DNA of 64,000 bases from CATQHW01 sp965243545 (GCA_965243545.1 OZ251573.1:1364001-1428000); one strand, 5' to 3'; counted from the stretch's first letter, positions 26,489 through 34,841 are shown. Program-made: numbers and translations. The notes: generated from the letters alone by a model not told the origin.

Positions 26489-28663
26489 ATGAGTACTCCG
26501 TACCGGTACCTGGGCCGCCGGCGGCCGGCGATCGACGGGCGGGCCAAGGCGCTCGGCGCCGCCCGTTACGCCGCCGACGTGCAGCTGGCCGGCATGCTGC
26601 ACGCGCAACCGGTGTTGAGCGCCGTAGCGCACGCCCGCCTGCGGGCCGTGCGCGCCCGGGCGGCGCGCGCCGTCCCCGGCGTGGTGGCCGTGCTCACCGC
26701 CGCTGATCTGCCGGCCCCGGCTGCGCCGCCGGCGACGCGGCACGAGGCGGTGCTCGCGCGCGGCGCCGTCACCTTTTGCGGACAGCCGGTCGCCCTGGTG
26801 GTCGCCGAGTCGGCCGCAACCGCCGCCGACGGCGCGGCGCTGGTGGAGATCGACTACGATCCGCTGCCGCCCGCGGTGGGGGTTGCCGGCGGGCCGGCCG
26901 GCCCGCCGGCGGCGGCCGGGGAGTTCCGCCGCGGCGACGCCGATGCGGCGCTCCGCTCCTCCGACCACGTCGTCGAGCGGACCTGCCGCACGCCGTTCGT
27001 GCACCAGGGCTACCTGGAGCCGTGCGCGGCGGTCGCCGCCCCGGACCCGGCCGGCGGGGTGACCGTCTATTCCGGCTGTCAGGGTCAGTTCGAGGTGCGG
27101 GCGCGGCTCGCCGCCATCCTGCGGCTGCCGGCCGGCGCGGTCCGCGTCGTGCCGATGGCGGTGGGCGGCGGCTTCGGCGGCAAGGGCGGGTTGATCGATC
27201 CGCTGGCCGCGGCCGCGGCGCTACGGCTGCGGCGGCCGGTCAAGCTGGTGCTCGACCGCTCGACCGATCTGGCGATCACCACGCCGTCGCCGGCCATGAC
27301 GATCCGGCTGGCGCTGGGCGCCGGCCGCGGCGGCGACTTCACCGCCCTGCGCGCGGACATCACCATGGACAACGGCGCCTTCCCGAACGGCATGGGAAGC
27401 GGCATGGCCAAACGGCTGGCCGGCTGCTACCGGCTCCCGCACCTTGCCATCCGGTGGCGCGACGTGCGCACGAACGTGCACGCCACCGGCGCCTACCGCG
27501 CTCCGGGAGCGCCGCAGACCACCTTTGCCATTGAGACGGCGGTCGACGCGCTTGCCGCCGAGATCGGCGCCGACCCGCTGGAGCTCCGCAAGCGCAACGT
27601 GGTGCGCGCCGGCGACCCGCAGCCGGACGGGACGCCCTGGCCGGCCGGCGGCCAGCTCGCCTGCCTGGAAGCGGCCGAATCGCATCCGCTCTGGCAGTCC
27701 CGCCACGCGGCCGCCGGCTGCGGCACGGGGATCGCCATCGCCGGCTGGATCCCGCTGGTCGATCCGTGCGCCGCCGGCTGCCGCGTCGATCCGGACGGGA
27801 CCGTGGCGATCACGCTCGGCGCGGTCGACATCTCCGGCGTCCACACGTCGCTGGCCCTGGTGGCGGCGGAGGAGATCGGCGTCGATCCGGCGCAGGTGCG
27901 GGTGCGGACCGCCGACTCGGACGCCGCGCCGTACGGGCCGAGCGCCGGCGGCAGCAACATCGCCTGCTCGGCGGCGGACGCGGTGCGCTCCGCCGCTGCC
28001 GAGGCGCGGAGCCAGCTCCTGGCCCTGGCGGCCGACCACTTCGAGGCGGCCGTGGAGGATCTGCACATCGCCGACGGCGCGGTGCGGGTCGCCGGCGTGC
28101 CGGACCGGACCGTCTCCATCGGCGCGCTGGCGCACGCCGCGCAGAGCGCGGACCACTCGCGCCCGCACCGGCAGGGACCGGTCCAGGCGAGCGGCCGGGC
28201 CGCCGGCCGCGGCGGCGCCGCGGTATTCGTAGCGCACGTGGTGCGCGTGGCCGTCGACCGGGAGACCGGCCGCGTCCGGCCGACCGGCTACCTGTCCGTG
28301 CAGGACGTCGGCTTCGCCATGAATCCGCTGCTGGTGGAGGGGCAGCTGCACGGCGGCGCCGCGCAGGGACTCGGCATCGGCCTGCAGGAGGCGATGCGCC
28401 ACGATTCGGACGGCCAGCTTCTGACCGGCACGCTGATGGACTACGGCATGCCGCGCGCGGCGGCCGTGCCGCCGGTCACCACCCGTCTGGTGGAGACGCC
28501 ATCGCACGGGCCGTACGGGGCGCGCGGCGTCGGCGAGCCGCCGATCGTGGCGGGCGCCGCGGCGGCGGCCAACGCCGTCCGGGCGGCCACCGGGGCGGCG
28601 CCTGCGTCGCTGCCGCTCGACCCGGAAACGGTGTGGCGGGCTACCGGCCGGGCCGGCGCCTGA
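26489..28663 (+). CDS. Molybdopterin-binding large subunit of a xanthine dehydrogenase/CoxL family enzyme
   Basis: 724 residues. The first domain is the a/b hammerhead (GAARYAADVQLAGMLHAQPV). Molybdopterin motifs are VGGGFGGKGGLIDPL and GAYRAPGAPQTTF; the catalytic glutamate is in GARGVGEPPIVAG. The active-site loop lacks the Cys of Cu-Mo CO dehydrogenase (AYRCSFR), so it is not a form I CoxL. It stands alone without FeS or FAD genes on its strand; the minus-strand coxS/coxM pair 5 kb away is the likely partner. The substrate is unknown. Confidence 0.87.
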   Translation: MSTPYRYLGRRRPAIDGRAKALGAARYAADVQLAGMLHAQPVLSAVAHARLRAVRARAARAVPGVVAVLTAADLPAPAAPPATRHEAVLARGAVTFCGQPVALVVAESAATAADGAALVEIDYDPLPPAVGVAGGPAGPPAAAGEFRRGDADAALRSSDHVVERTCRTPFVHQGYLEPCAAVAAPDPAGGVTVYSGCQGQFEVRARLAAILRLPAGAVRVVPMAVGGGFGGKGGLIDPLAAAAALRLRRPVKLVLDRSTDLAITTPSPAMTIRLALGAGRGGDFTALRADITMDNGAFPNGMGSGMAKRLAGCYRLPHLAIRWRDVRTNVHATGAYRAPGAPQTTFAIETAVDALAAEIGADPLELRKRNVVRAGDPQPDGTPWPAGGQLACLEAAESHPLWQSRHAAAGCGTGIAIAGWIPLVDPCAAGCRVDPDGTVAITLGAVDISGVHTSLALVAAEEIGVDPAQVRVRTADSDAAPYGPSAGGSNIACSAADAVRSAAAEARSQLLALAADHFEAAVEDLHIADGAVRVAGVPDRTVSIGALAHAAQSADHSRPHRQGPVQASGRAAGRGGAAVFVAHVVRVAVDRETGRVRPTGYLSVQDVGFAMNPLLVEGQLHGGAAQGLGIGLQEAMRHDSDGQLLTGTLMDYGMPRAAAVPPVTTRLVETPSHGPYGARGVGEPPIVAGAAAAANAVRAATGAAPASLPLDPETVWRATGRAGA

Positions 28664-28688
28664 CGCGCGCCTCTCTGAAACCTCCGCG

Positions 28689-30284
28689 CTACATCCCCCA
28701 CACCGTGATCGGCGGATGCTCGCCGGCGCGCTCTACCCGCCGGAATATCTTGTCATCCCACGGCTTCCCTTCGGTGCGGTCGAACACGACCAGGTGGCCG
28801 CGGCCGGCCGCGCACCGGTCCACGTAGCTCGCGGTCTGGGCCACGCCTTCGCGGATCGTTCGCTCCAGGCTGCCGCGCAGCACCTTGCACTCGATCACGA
28901 AGCGCGTTGCTGCGTGCGGATCGGGGCGCCCGTGCTGCGGCCAGACGATGAGCAGGTCGGTGCGGCCGCGGCCCAGGCCGTACTCCCGCTCGATGCGCCC
29001 GCCGCTGTTCACGATCCGCTGCAGAAACGCCTGCAACAGGAGCTGCGGCCCCGCCTCCGCGTAGTCGAAGCGCGCCACCCAGTGTTCGGAGTGCTCGCGA
29101 AAGAACGCCTGAAAGGCGGTGAGCAGCTTGTCGACGTCGAGGCCGCCGCGGTCATCCAGATACCAGGCGGCCTCCTCGGCCAAGTCGGTCTGCGCGGCGT
29201 AGGTGAGCTCCCGCGGCACCACCTCCGCGTAGATCGGGTTGGCGATCCGTAGCGGGTCATCGCGGGCGATCAGGCCCAAGTCGCGCACGTACTCCAGGTC
29301 GCGCGCGGTGGCCGTCCGCCGGTCGCCGCCGCTCAGCAACGGTTCGATCACCCGCCGCACGCGCTCTTCGCCGAGCTTGTCGGCGAGCTGATCGAGATGG
29401 GTTTCCCGGCTCCGGATGAGCCGCTCCCGAGCGTCGAGGAAGTCGCCGCCGGTGATCGGGCGCGTCCGGTCGCGGCCGAATTCCGTGCCGAAACACGCCC
29501 GGCGGCAGAGCGCGTTCACCAGCCACGGCTGGCCGCGAGTCTGTCTCCACAGCAGCTCCTGCGCCTGCGGAGTGAACGCCTGGCCGGTCTCCTCGGCGTG
29601 CTGGCCGAGCAGCGCGCGCACTTCGGCCTCGGTGAAGTCGCCCAGGCGCAACGACTCGGCCTTGACGTTGAACGGGCTGCCGCCGGTGACCACCGTGTTC
29701 TCGGAACCGGAGCGGATGCGGTAGTCGCGCACGTCGCGCACGCCGCACAGCACCACGCTCTGCGGAAAGCCGGACGGACGCCGTTCGTAGCCGGACCGCA
29801 CCTGGCGGAGCACCGAAATCAGCGTATCGCCGATCAGAGAGTCAATCTCGTCGATCAGCAGCACCAGCGGCCTTTGATCGGCCATGCACCAGCGGGTGAG
29901 CGCCGCGCTGAGCGCACGGCCGGGGCCGAAGCGCGCCAGGAGCTCCGGCCAGATCGGGTCCAGGAATTCGTCCCCGGCCAGCAGCGCCTGGTCGGACAGC
30001 TCGCCTATGATAGTCCGCATCGCCGCCGGCAGGTCTTCGCGTTGCGCCTGGGCGGCTTCCACGTTCACGTACACGCAACGGAAGTCCTGCTCGGGCCGGT
30101 CGTTGAGCAGGTCGCGCAACGCCAGCAGGGCGGACGTCTTGCCGGTCTGCCGCGGCGCGTGCAGCACGAAATAGCGCATGTCGCGCAGCAGTTCGAGAAT
30201 CCCGCCGAGGTTCACCCGCTGCAGCGGCGGGATGCAGTAGTGACGCGCGGGGACGACCGGCCCCTCGGTGTTGAACGTGCGCAC
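28689..30284 (-). CDS. AAA-like ATPase fused to PD-(D/E)XK nuclease-type domain
   Basis: 531 residues. Residues 1-330 are an AAA ATPase of the AAA-like/ORC type: VLHAPRQTGKTSALLAL (Walker A), PLVLLIDEIDSLIGDTLI (Walker B), and a winged-helix-like region after it. The C-terminus carries GLGRGRTDLLIVWP followed by TRFVIECKVLRGSLE, the D...E-x-K pattern of PD-(D/E)XK proteins. Such fusions are common in uncultured bacteria, often in many copies, and resemble single-gene mobile or defence-associated ATPases. The start at MRTFNTEGPVVPARHYCIPP is the usual family start. No partner gene is seen. Confidence 0.8.
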   Translation of the reverse strand: MRTFNTEGPVVPARHYCIPPLQRVNLGGILELLRDMRYFVLHAPRQTGKTSALLALRDLLNDRPEQDFRCVYVNVEAAQAQREDLPAAMRTIIGELSDQALLAGDEFLDPIWPELLARFGPGRALSAALTRWCMADQRPLVLLIDEIDSLIGDTLISVLRQVRSGYERRPSGFPQSVVLCGVRDVRDYRIRSGSENTVVTGGSPFNVKAESLRLGDFTEAEVRALLGQHAEETGQAFTPQAQELLWRQTRGQPWLVNALCRRACFGTEFGRDRTRPITGGDFLDARERLIRSRETHLDQLADKLGEERVRRVIEPLLSGGDRRTATARDLEYVRDLGLIARDDPLRIANPIYAEVVPRELTYAAQTDLAEEAAWYLDDRGGLDVDKLLTAFQAFFREHSEHWVARFDYAEAGPQLLLQAFLQRIVNSGGRIEREYGLGRGRTDLLIVWPQHGRPDPHAATRFVIECKVLRGSLERTIREGVAQTASYVDRCAAGRGHLVVFDRTEGKPWDDKIFRRVERAGEHPPITVWGM

Positions 30285-30300
30285 GGCTCGGCGCGCCGCG

Positions 30301-30717
30301 CTACCAGACCGACAGGATGATGCCGGCGACCGGGTAGCCGGCCAGCCGGTAGCCCAGGTTGATGAGCACCAGCGGCCGCGGCCGGCCTTCGAACGCCCCG
30401 TTGGAGATGATCGACACGCCGGAGAATCCGATCGCCAAGCCGATCGCCGCGGCGACGCCGCCGCCGATCCCGGTGATCCCCGCCGCCTGGAAGACGATCG
30501 CCATCACCAGCGAGGTGAGAATCGCGTCGACCAGCGCGGCGGCCAGCGCCGGGCTGGGGCCGGCGGCGCGCACCTCCTCCTCGGTCTTGCCGAGCGCCGC
30601 CATCCACGCCGTGCCGAACAGGAACGGCGCGTACCAGACAAAGCCGAGCGCCATCAGCGCCACCGCCGAGACCGCCGCCGCCACGTAGTTGATCGCCCCG
30701 AAGTCTATCGCCGTCAT
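30301..30717 (-). CDS. DUF1761 family membrane protein
   Basis: 138 residues from ATG at 30717 with a GGGAGG ribosome site 4 nt upstream. Four hydrophobic helices, with the family motif ALGFVWYAPFLFGTAWMAALG in the first hairpin. DUF1761 proteins are small inner-membrane proteins of unknown role. Its start overlaps the stop of the upstream gene by 4 nt. A longer frame begins at 30873 but lacks family similarity before residue MTAIDFGAINYV. Confidence 0.85.
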   Translation of the reverse strand: MTAIDFGAINYVAAAVSAVALMALGFVWYAPFLFGTAWMAALGKTEEEVRAAGPSPALAAALVDAILTSLVMAIVFQAAGITGIGGGVAAAIGLAIGFSGVSIISNGAFEGRPRPLVLINLGYRLAGYPVAGIILSVW

Positions 30718-31160
30718 CTTGCCTCCCGCGCATCCTGTGAGAGCCGGATGGTCGCCCACAACACGATCAATCCCACGCCGGCCGCGGCCGCTACCGAACC
30801 GGCCACCGTCCAGGTCCCGAACGCCTCGCGGTTCGCGTCGCGATTCGCCGCGCCGGCCGGCATGGCGTCCCACCGCTCGTACTCCAGGCGGGCCAGGCGC
30901 GCCCCCGCCAGTCCGCCCGCCGTCACGCCGATGCCGGCGACCAGCAGGGGCCAGTAGTCCCGGCGCGGCGCCGCCTCAAGCTCCGGCGCCGCTCCCGGCC
31001 CAGCCGCCGCATCAGACTCCGCCGCCGCTTCGGACCCCGCCGCCGTTTCGGCCGCTTCCTGCGTTCCCGCAACCTCCGTTTGCGCGCCCGCCTGCGCGCC
31101 CGGCAGCGTCACGACGCAGAGCGCCGCCAGCACCCGCCATGCGACCGAGCATCGAACCAC
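30714..31160 (-). CDS. Secreted or membrane-anchored hypothetical protein
   Basis: 148 residues from GTG at 31160 (another in-frame start at 31220 is possible). A signal sequence (RVLAALCVVTLPGAQAGAQ) is followed by a low-complexity Ala/Glu stretch (about residues 35-70) and two hydrophobic segments (LLVAGIGVTAGGLAGARL and AGSVAAAAGVGLIVLWATI). No family recognised. It is translationally coupled to the DUF1761 gene and divergent from the aldo/keto reductase at 31238. Confidence 0.6.
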   Translation of the reverse strand: MVRCSVAWRVLAALCVVTLPGAQAGAQTEVAGTQEAAETAAGSEAAAESDAAAGPGAAPELEAAPRRDYWPLLVAGIGVTAGGLAGARLARLEYERWDAMPAGAANRDANREAFGTWTVAGSVAAAAGVGLIVLWATIRLSQDAREAR

Positions 31161-31237
31161 CGCGGCGCACGGTACCGCAACGGCGGCCCCCGGCCAAGAA
31201 GCGGCCGCCGGCGAAGGCATCGGCCGCCGGCCGCGGT

Positions 31238-32215
31238 ATGATGGGCGTCGTGCAGCAACGACGGCTCGGCCGCACCGGGCTCATGGTGTCCGAACTCTGT
31301 CTGGGGACCGCCGGGCTCGGCGCGCAGCCGTGGGCCGACACCAGCGCCCCGGTGCTCGACGCCTTCGTCGAATGCGGCGGCACGTTCATCGACACCGCCG
31401 ACGTGTACGGGCCCCGCATCGGCGCAGCCGAGGAGGCGGTCGGCGCCTGGATGCGGCGCCGCGGCAACCGGGCGGCGCTGGTGGTCGCCACCAAGGGCGG
31501 ATCGCCGACCGGCCCGCATCCGACCGACCGCGGCTTGAGCCGGCGGCATCTGCTGGCCGCCGCGGAGGCCAGCCTCACGCGCCTGGGCGCCGACTGGATC
31601 GACCTGTACCAGACACACTGGCCCGACCCCGGCACGCCGGACGAAGAGACGCTGTCCGCCCTCGACCTGATGGTTCGGCAGGGCAAGGTCCGCTACGTGG
31701 GGTGCTCCAACACGCCGGCCTGGCGCCTGGCGCACGCGCTCGGCGTCAGCGCCCGGTCGGGGCTGGTCTCCTACGCCAGCGTCCAGCCGCACTACAGCCT
31801 GCTGGCGCGCGGCGGCTACGAACGCGAGCTGGCCGAGGCCGCGGTCGAGCTCGGCGTGGCGGTGCTGCCGTACCGGCCGCTCGCCCGCGGCATCCTCACC
31901 GGCCGCTTCCTGGGCGGCCGCATCCCCGACGCGCGCTGGCGCACCGGACCGCACGGCTACGACCTCGACCCCGGCCGCGCCGCCGCCCTGGTGGCGGAAC
32001 TCGGCAAGATCGCCTCGCGCGACCGGCGCACGATCGCGCAGGCGGCGCTGGCGTGGCTGCTGGCGCAGCCGGGCGTCACCGCTCCGGTGATCGGCGCGTC
32101 TACCCCGGAGCAGGTCGCCGAGCTGGCCGGCGCCGCCGGCTACCGGCTGTCAGCCGACCATCTGGAGCACCTGGACGAGGCGTCGGAGTGGCGCCCGCCG
32201 ACAGCCGTTGCCTAA
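31238..32215 (+). CDS. Aldo/keto reductase
   Basis: 325 residues from tandem ATG codons at 31238/31241; the longer open frame upstream is proline/arginine-rich shadow. The fold starts RRLGRTGLMVSELCLGTAGL. The catalytic tetrad is visible: D and Y in FIDTADVYGP, K in VVATKGG, H in LYQTHWPDP. The C-terminal cofactor loop TAPVIGASTPEQV binds NADP(H). It reduces aldehydes or ketones; the substrate is unknown. A second family member with different sequence lies at 33713. Confidence 0.88.
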   Translation: MMGVVQQRRLGRTGLMVSELCLGTAGLGAQPWADTSAPVLDAFVECGGTFIDTADVYGPRIGAAEEAVGAWMRRRGNRAALVVATKGGSPTGPHPTDRGLSRRHLLAAAEASLTRLGADWIDLYQTHWPDPGTPDEETLSALDLMVRQGKVRYVGCSNTPAWRLAHALGVSARSGLVSYASVQPHYSLLARGGYERELAEAAVELGVAVLPYRPLARGILTGRFLGGRIPDARWRTGPHGYDLDPGRAAALVAELGKIASRDRRTIAQAALAWLLAQPGVTAPVIGASTPEQVAELAGAAGYRLSADHLEHLDEASEWRPPTAVA

Positions 32216-32236
32216 CTCGCCGACTCCTGCTACACT
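32208..32236 (+). promoter_or_regulatory. Sigma70-type promoter of the RRM gene
   Basis: TTGCCT (32208-32213) and TACACT (32231-32236) are separated by exactly 17 bp. The -35 box overlaps the end of the aldo/keto reductase gene. Transcription would start near 32243, only about 4 nt before the ATG at 32247, so the message would be leaderless or nearly so. Confidence 0.55.
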
Positions 32237-32246
32237 CGGTTGCGTA

Positions 32247-32576
32247 ATGGGTAAAAGACTCTATATCGGCGGACTGCCGTTCAGCGCTACTGATGAGACG
32301 CTGTTTCAGCTATTCGCACAGCATGGCAAGGTCGAATCCGCTGAGGTGGTGACGGATCGTTACTCCGGCAGCTCCCGGGGGTTCGGCTTTGTGGAGATGG
32401 GCTCCGACGAGGAAGCCGCCGCCGCGGTTCGCGGTTTGAACGGCGCGGAGCTCGAAGGCCGGTACCTGACGGTCGAGGAGGCGCGCAGCGCGCGCGGCGG
32501 CGGCCGGGGTGGCCGGGACCGGGGCGACCGGGGCGACCGGGGCGGCGGAGGAGGCGGCGGCGGATACCGGCGCTGA
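32247..32576 (+). CDS. RRM-type RNA-binding protein with glycine-rich tail
   Basis: 109 residues. A single RNA recognition motif: RNP2 is LYIGGL (residues 5-10), RNP1 is RGFGFVEM. The tail is rich in Gly/Arg/Asp repeats (GGRGGRDRGDRGDRGGGG), as in cyanobacterial and spirochaetal Rbp proteins linked to cold or stress adaptation. No ribosome binding site is seen before the ATG, consistent with a leaderless message from the promoter at 32208. A strong hairpin follows 33 nt after the stop. Confidence 0.9.
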   Translation: MGKRLYIGGLPFSATDETLFQLFAQHGKVESAEVVTDRYSGSSRGFGFVEMGSDEEAAAAVRGLNGAELEGRYLTVEEARSARGGGRGGRDRGDRGDRGGGGGGGGYRR

Positions 32577-32608
32577 CAGCCGGATTCCGGCGCCTCTAGC
32601 GTCGTCCC

Positions 32609-32643
32609 CGTGAATCGGCCGCCCGCCGGGCGGCCGATTCACG
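32609..32643 (+). terminator. 17-bp perfect hairpin after the RRM gene
   Basis: CGTGAATCGGCCGCCCG and its exact complement are separated by one base, so the stem closes on a 3-5 nt loop. It lies 33 nt after the RRM stop. The following sequence (CTACCACTCAACTC) has no U-run, so termination is inferred from stem strength. Confidence 0.6.
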
Positions 32644-32688
32644 CTACCACTCAACTCTATCCCCAGCAACAACAAGCGTACGGGAGAA

Positions 32689-32716
32689 CCGGGTGTCGGG
32701 CCAATCCGACACCCGG
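32689..32716. terminator. 11-bp perfect hairpin in the intergenic region
   Basis: CCGGGTGTCGG (32689-32699) pairs perfectly with 32706-32716 around a 6-nt loop. It could terminate transcription arriving on the minus strand from the histone gene, or be part of a structured RNA. Confidence 0.4.
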
Positions 32717-32931
32717 CCATTCCCGCATCGGCGGCCTTGGTATGCCGGCTGCTCCGGTCTCTCTGGGCTTGAGGCTGGCGGCGCAGTCAAGGCGTGGTGG
32801 GCTCGGTGGGCCGTCACGGTCGTGGTCCTGAGGGCCAGCGGGCCGGACCCGCGGCCCACAGCGGTCCGGGACCGCCGGCCCTGCAAGACGGGCGTCTGCA
32901 TGACAGCGGCGCCGTGGACGCGGCGCGGGCT

Positions 32932-32964
32932 CAGTCCGCCCTGCCGCGTTGCCAGGGCGGACTG
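32932..32964 (-). terminator. 12-bp perfect hairpin downstream of the histone gene
   Basis: CAGTCCGCCCTG (32932-32943) and its complement (32953-32964) enclose a 9-nt loop. It lies 50 nt past the histone stop codon in the direction of its transcription, a normal terminator position, again without a U-run. Confidence 0.45.
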
Positions 32965-33013
32965 CCACACCGTGTCTCGAGGCGGCCGGCGCATGGGCCG
33001 CCGATCGACGCCG

Positions 33014-33199
33014 CTACGAGATGTCCCGGTCCTTTACCGTCTTGCGCCGATCTCTGCGCGCCGCGTCGATCGCCGCGTCGCATACTTCCTTCACCTTGTT
33101 CGACAGTGCGTCGATTGCCGTCGCGGACGTGTTAAATCCAGCTGCTGACTTGATATAGGACTTGACCTTGGACGCGACCACCAGAACCTCGTTCGACAT
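33014..33199 (-). CDS. Bacterial histone-fold protein (HBb/Bd0055-like)
   Basis: 61 residues from ATG at 33199, preceded by GGGAGG at 5-nt spacing; a longer frame from 33289 is not supported by a start signal. Sequence MSNEVLVVASKVKSYIKS, then FNTSATAIDALSNKV and the C-terminal RKTVKDRDIS match the small single-histone-fold proteins known from Bdellovibrio bacteriovorus (Bd0055) and Leptospira. The RKTV-x-x-RD block corresponds to the strap/DNA-contact region of histones. Such proteins dimerise and bind or bend DNA. Lysines and arginines are frequent. This is the most distinctive housekeeping gene in the left half of the window. Confidence 0.85.
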   Translation of the reverse strand: MSNEVLVVASKVKSYIKSAAGFNTSATAIDALSNKVKEVCDAAIDAARRDRRKTVKDRDIS

Positions 33200-33308
33200 G
33201 CTTACCTCCCCTGAGAAGCGAATCAGCGCATGGCACGCCTCCGTGCCCGCTGAGACGGTGATTCTGTACGACTTTCCCGAGCGTGGCAACGTCCGCCCGC
33301 ATCCGGGG

Positions 33309-33689
33309 CTACCGCGCGCCGCGCGCTCCGCCGGCCCGCCGGCCGGTCCATGCGATGACGGCCGCGGCCGCCGCGCCGACGGCCGAGCCCCCCGCGTCGG
33401 CGGCCAAGTCGAGCAGCTCGCCGGTCCGGCCGGTGAGCGGCTGCAGCGCCTCCACCAGCGCCCCGAAACAGACCGCGGTCACCGCCCCCAGCGCCGCCGC
33501 GCCGACCGGCGGCAGCGACCGGCCGCAGGCGCCCGCGGTCAGGAACGCCAGCACCGCCCACGCCGCGAAGTGGACCAGCAAGTCGAGCCCGGAGCCGGCC
33601 AGCCGCATCGGCCGCGCCCACGGCGCCAGCATGGCGACGACCAGCGCCGCCGCGTAGACCCATACGATCAGCCAACGGGTCGAGATCAT
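33309..33689 (-). CDS. VanZ-like membrane protein
   Basis: 126 residues from ATG at 33689 (MISTRWLIVWVYAAALVVAM). Four hydrophobic segments and the VanZ family motif VHFAAWAVLAFLTAG, then GALVEALQPLTGRTGELLDLAADAGGSAVG, whose acidic E-x-x-Q and D-x-x-x-N/G pattern is typical. VanZ in enterococci raises teicoplanin resistance; most bacterial homologues have no known function. It is divergent from the aldo/keto reductase at 33713, with start codons 21 nt apart. Confidence 0.83.
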   Translation of the reverse strand: MISTRWLIVWVYAAALVVAMLAPWARPMRLAGSGLDLLVHFAAWAVLAFLTAGACGRSLPPVGAAALGAVTAVCFGALVEALQPLTGRTGELLDLAADAGGSAVGAAAAAVIAWTGRRAGGARGAR

Positions 33690-33712
33690 GCTACCGTGCG
33701 CGGCGGAACGAC

Positions 33713-34699
33713 ATGATGGAACAGACGCCACTGGGACGGACCGGCCGTATGATCAGCCGCATCGCGCTGGGGACCACGACGTTCGGCCGCGAAATCGGCG
33801 AAGACGATTCGCGCCGCATCCTCGACTACGCCGCCGAGCGCGGCATGACCCTCATCGACACCGCCGAGGGGTACGGCGGAGGCAACGCCCGGCGGTACCG
33901 GCGCGACGTGATGGGGGTGCGGGACGTGCGCGAGACGACCGGCGAGGTGTCGAGCTCCGAACGGGTGATCGGCACGTGGATGCGCGACCGGGGCGTGGCC
34001 GACGCGGTCACGGTCCTGACCAAGGTGTCGAGCGGCAACTCGCCGGAAAACGTCGACCGCGCGCTGAACGCCAGCCTGGAACGGCTGCAGCTCGACTCCG
34101 TGCCGATCTACATGGTGCACAGCTTCGACGACCGGGTACCCCTCGACGAGACCCTGGACGCCCTGAACCGCACGGTGTCCGACGGCCGCGCGCACGCGCT
34201 CGGCTGCAGCAACTTCACCGGCGCGCAACTCCGCGACGCGCTGGCGATCAGCGCCGCCAAAGGCTACGCGCGCATGGAGATCGTGGAGAACATCTACAAC
34301 CTGGCCCGCCCCGAAGAGGAGCGCGACAGCATGCGGGTGTGCGCGGAGCAGGAGATCACCTTCCTGGCCTACAGCCCGCTCGGCGCCGGCTTTCTGGCCG
34401 GCAAGTACACCCCCGACCGCGGCGCGCTGCCGGAGCGGACCCGCTTCCACGTGATCCCCGGCCATTGCGACGTCTACTTCTCCGCACGGAACTTCCGCGT
34501 CGTCGAGCGGTTGCGCGCCAAGGCGGCCGAAGTGGGCGAATCGATGGTCTACCTGGCGGCCGCCTGGGTCGTCGCCAACCGGTCGGTCGGCAGCACGCTG
34601 TTCGGCGCGCGCACCACGGCCCACCTCGACAACGCCCTGCGCGCCTGGGCGGACGGCATTCCCGCCGGCCTGCGCGCCGAGATGGCCGCATGGGACTGA
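33713..34699 (+). CDS. Aldo/keto reductase
   Basis: 328 residues. The N-terminus MEQTPLGRTGRMISRIALGTTTFG, catalytic D and Y in LIDTAEGYGG, K in VLTKVSSG and H in YMVHSFDD give the reductase tetrad; GSTLFGARTTAHL is the cofactor loop. Length and motifs fit the general-stress-protein-69/YajO-like branch. A small insertion (GGGNARRYRRDVMGVRDVRE) follows the active-site tyrosine. The substrate is unknown. It is followed by an M81 peptidase gene after 142 nt. Confidence 0.87.
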   Translation: MMEQTPLGRTGRMISRIALGTTTFGREIGEDDSRRILDYAAERGMTLIDTAEGYGGGNARRYRRDVMGVRDVRETTGEVSSSERVIGTWMRDRGVADAVTVLTKVSSGNSPENVDRALNASLERLQLDSVPIYMVHSFDDRVPLDETLDALNRTVSDGRAHALGCSNFTGAQLRDALAISAAKGYARMEIVENIYNLARPEEERDSMRVCAEQEITFLAYSPLGAGFLAGKYTPDRGALPERTRFHVIPGHCDVYFSARNFRVVERLRAKAAEVGESMVYLAAAWVVANRSVGSTLFGARTTAHLDNALRAWADGIPAGLRAEMAAWD

Positions 34700-34841
34700 G
34701 GCGCGCACGCAGCCGATACTACCGATGGCGCGGCCCGGCGTCATATACTGTACTGACAGGACCATGCCGCCGCTCGATCATCCGCCTTACCCCCACCCCG
34801 GACCCGGCCACCCGGCCGCCGCACCGGCGGCGGTGACCTGA

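Larger units (their letters stand above)
32577..33013. other. 437-bp intergenic region with three perfect hairpins, no gene seen
   Basis: Between the RRM gene (plus) and the histone gene (minus), which converge. It contains hairpins at 32609, 32689 and 32932 (listed separately). The 215 bp from 32717 to 32931 also contain several short GC inverted repeats such as GGTCCGGGACC-like segments. Open frames here are low-complexity shadows with no start signals. A structured small RNA or long 3' UTRs are possible; nothing matches tRNA, tmRNA, 6S or RNase P by eye. Confidence 0.4.

Noticed and set aside
33223..33675. Alternative minus-strand frame over the VanZ-like gene
   Set aside because: Arginine/glycine-rich without hydrophobic helices; the VanZ motifs lie in the frame ending at 33309.
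34736..34770. TATACT-like -10 box before the M81 peptidase gene
   Set aside because: No acceptable -35 box at 16-18 bp spacing.
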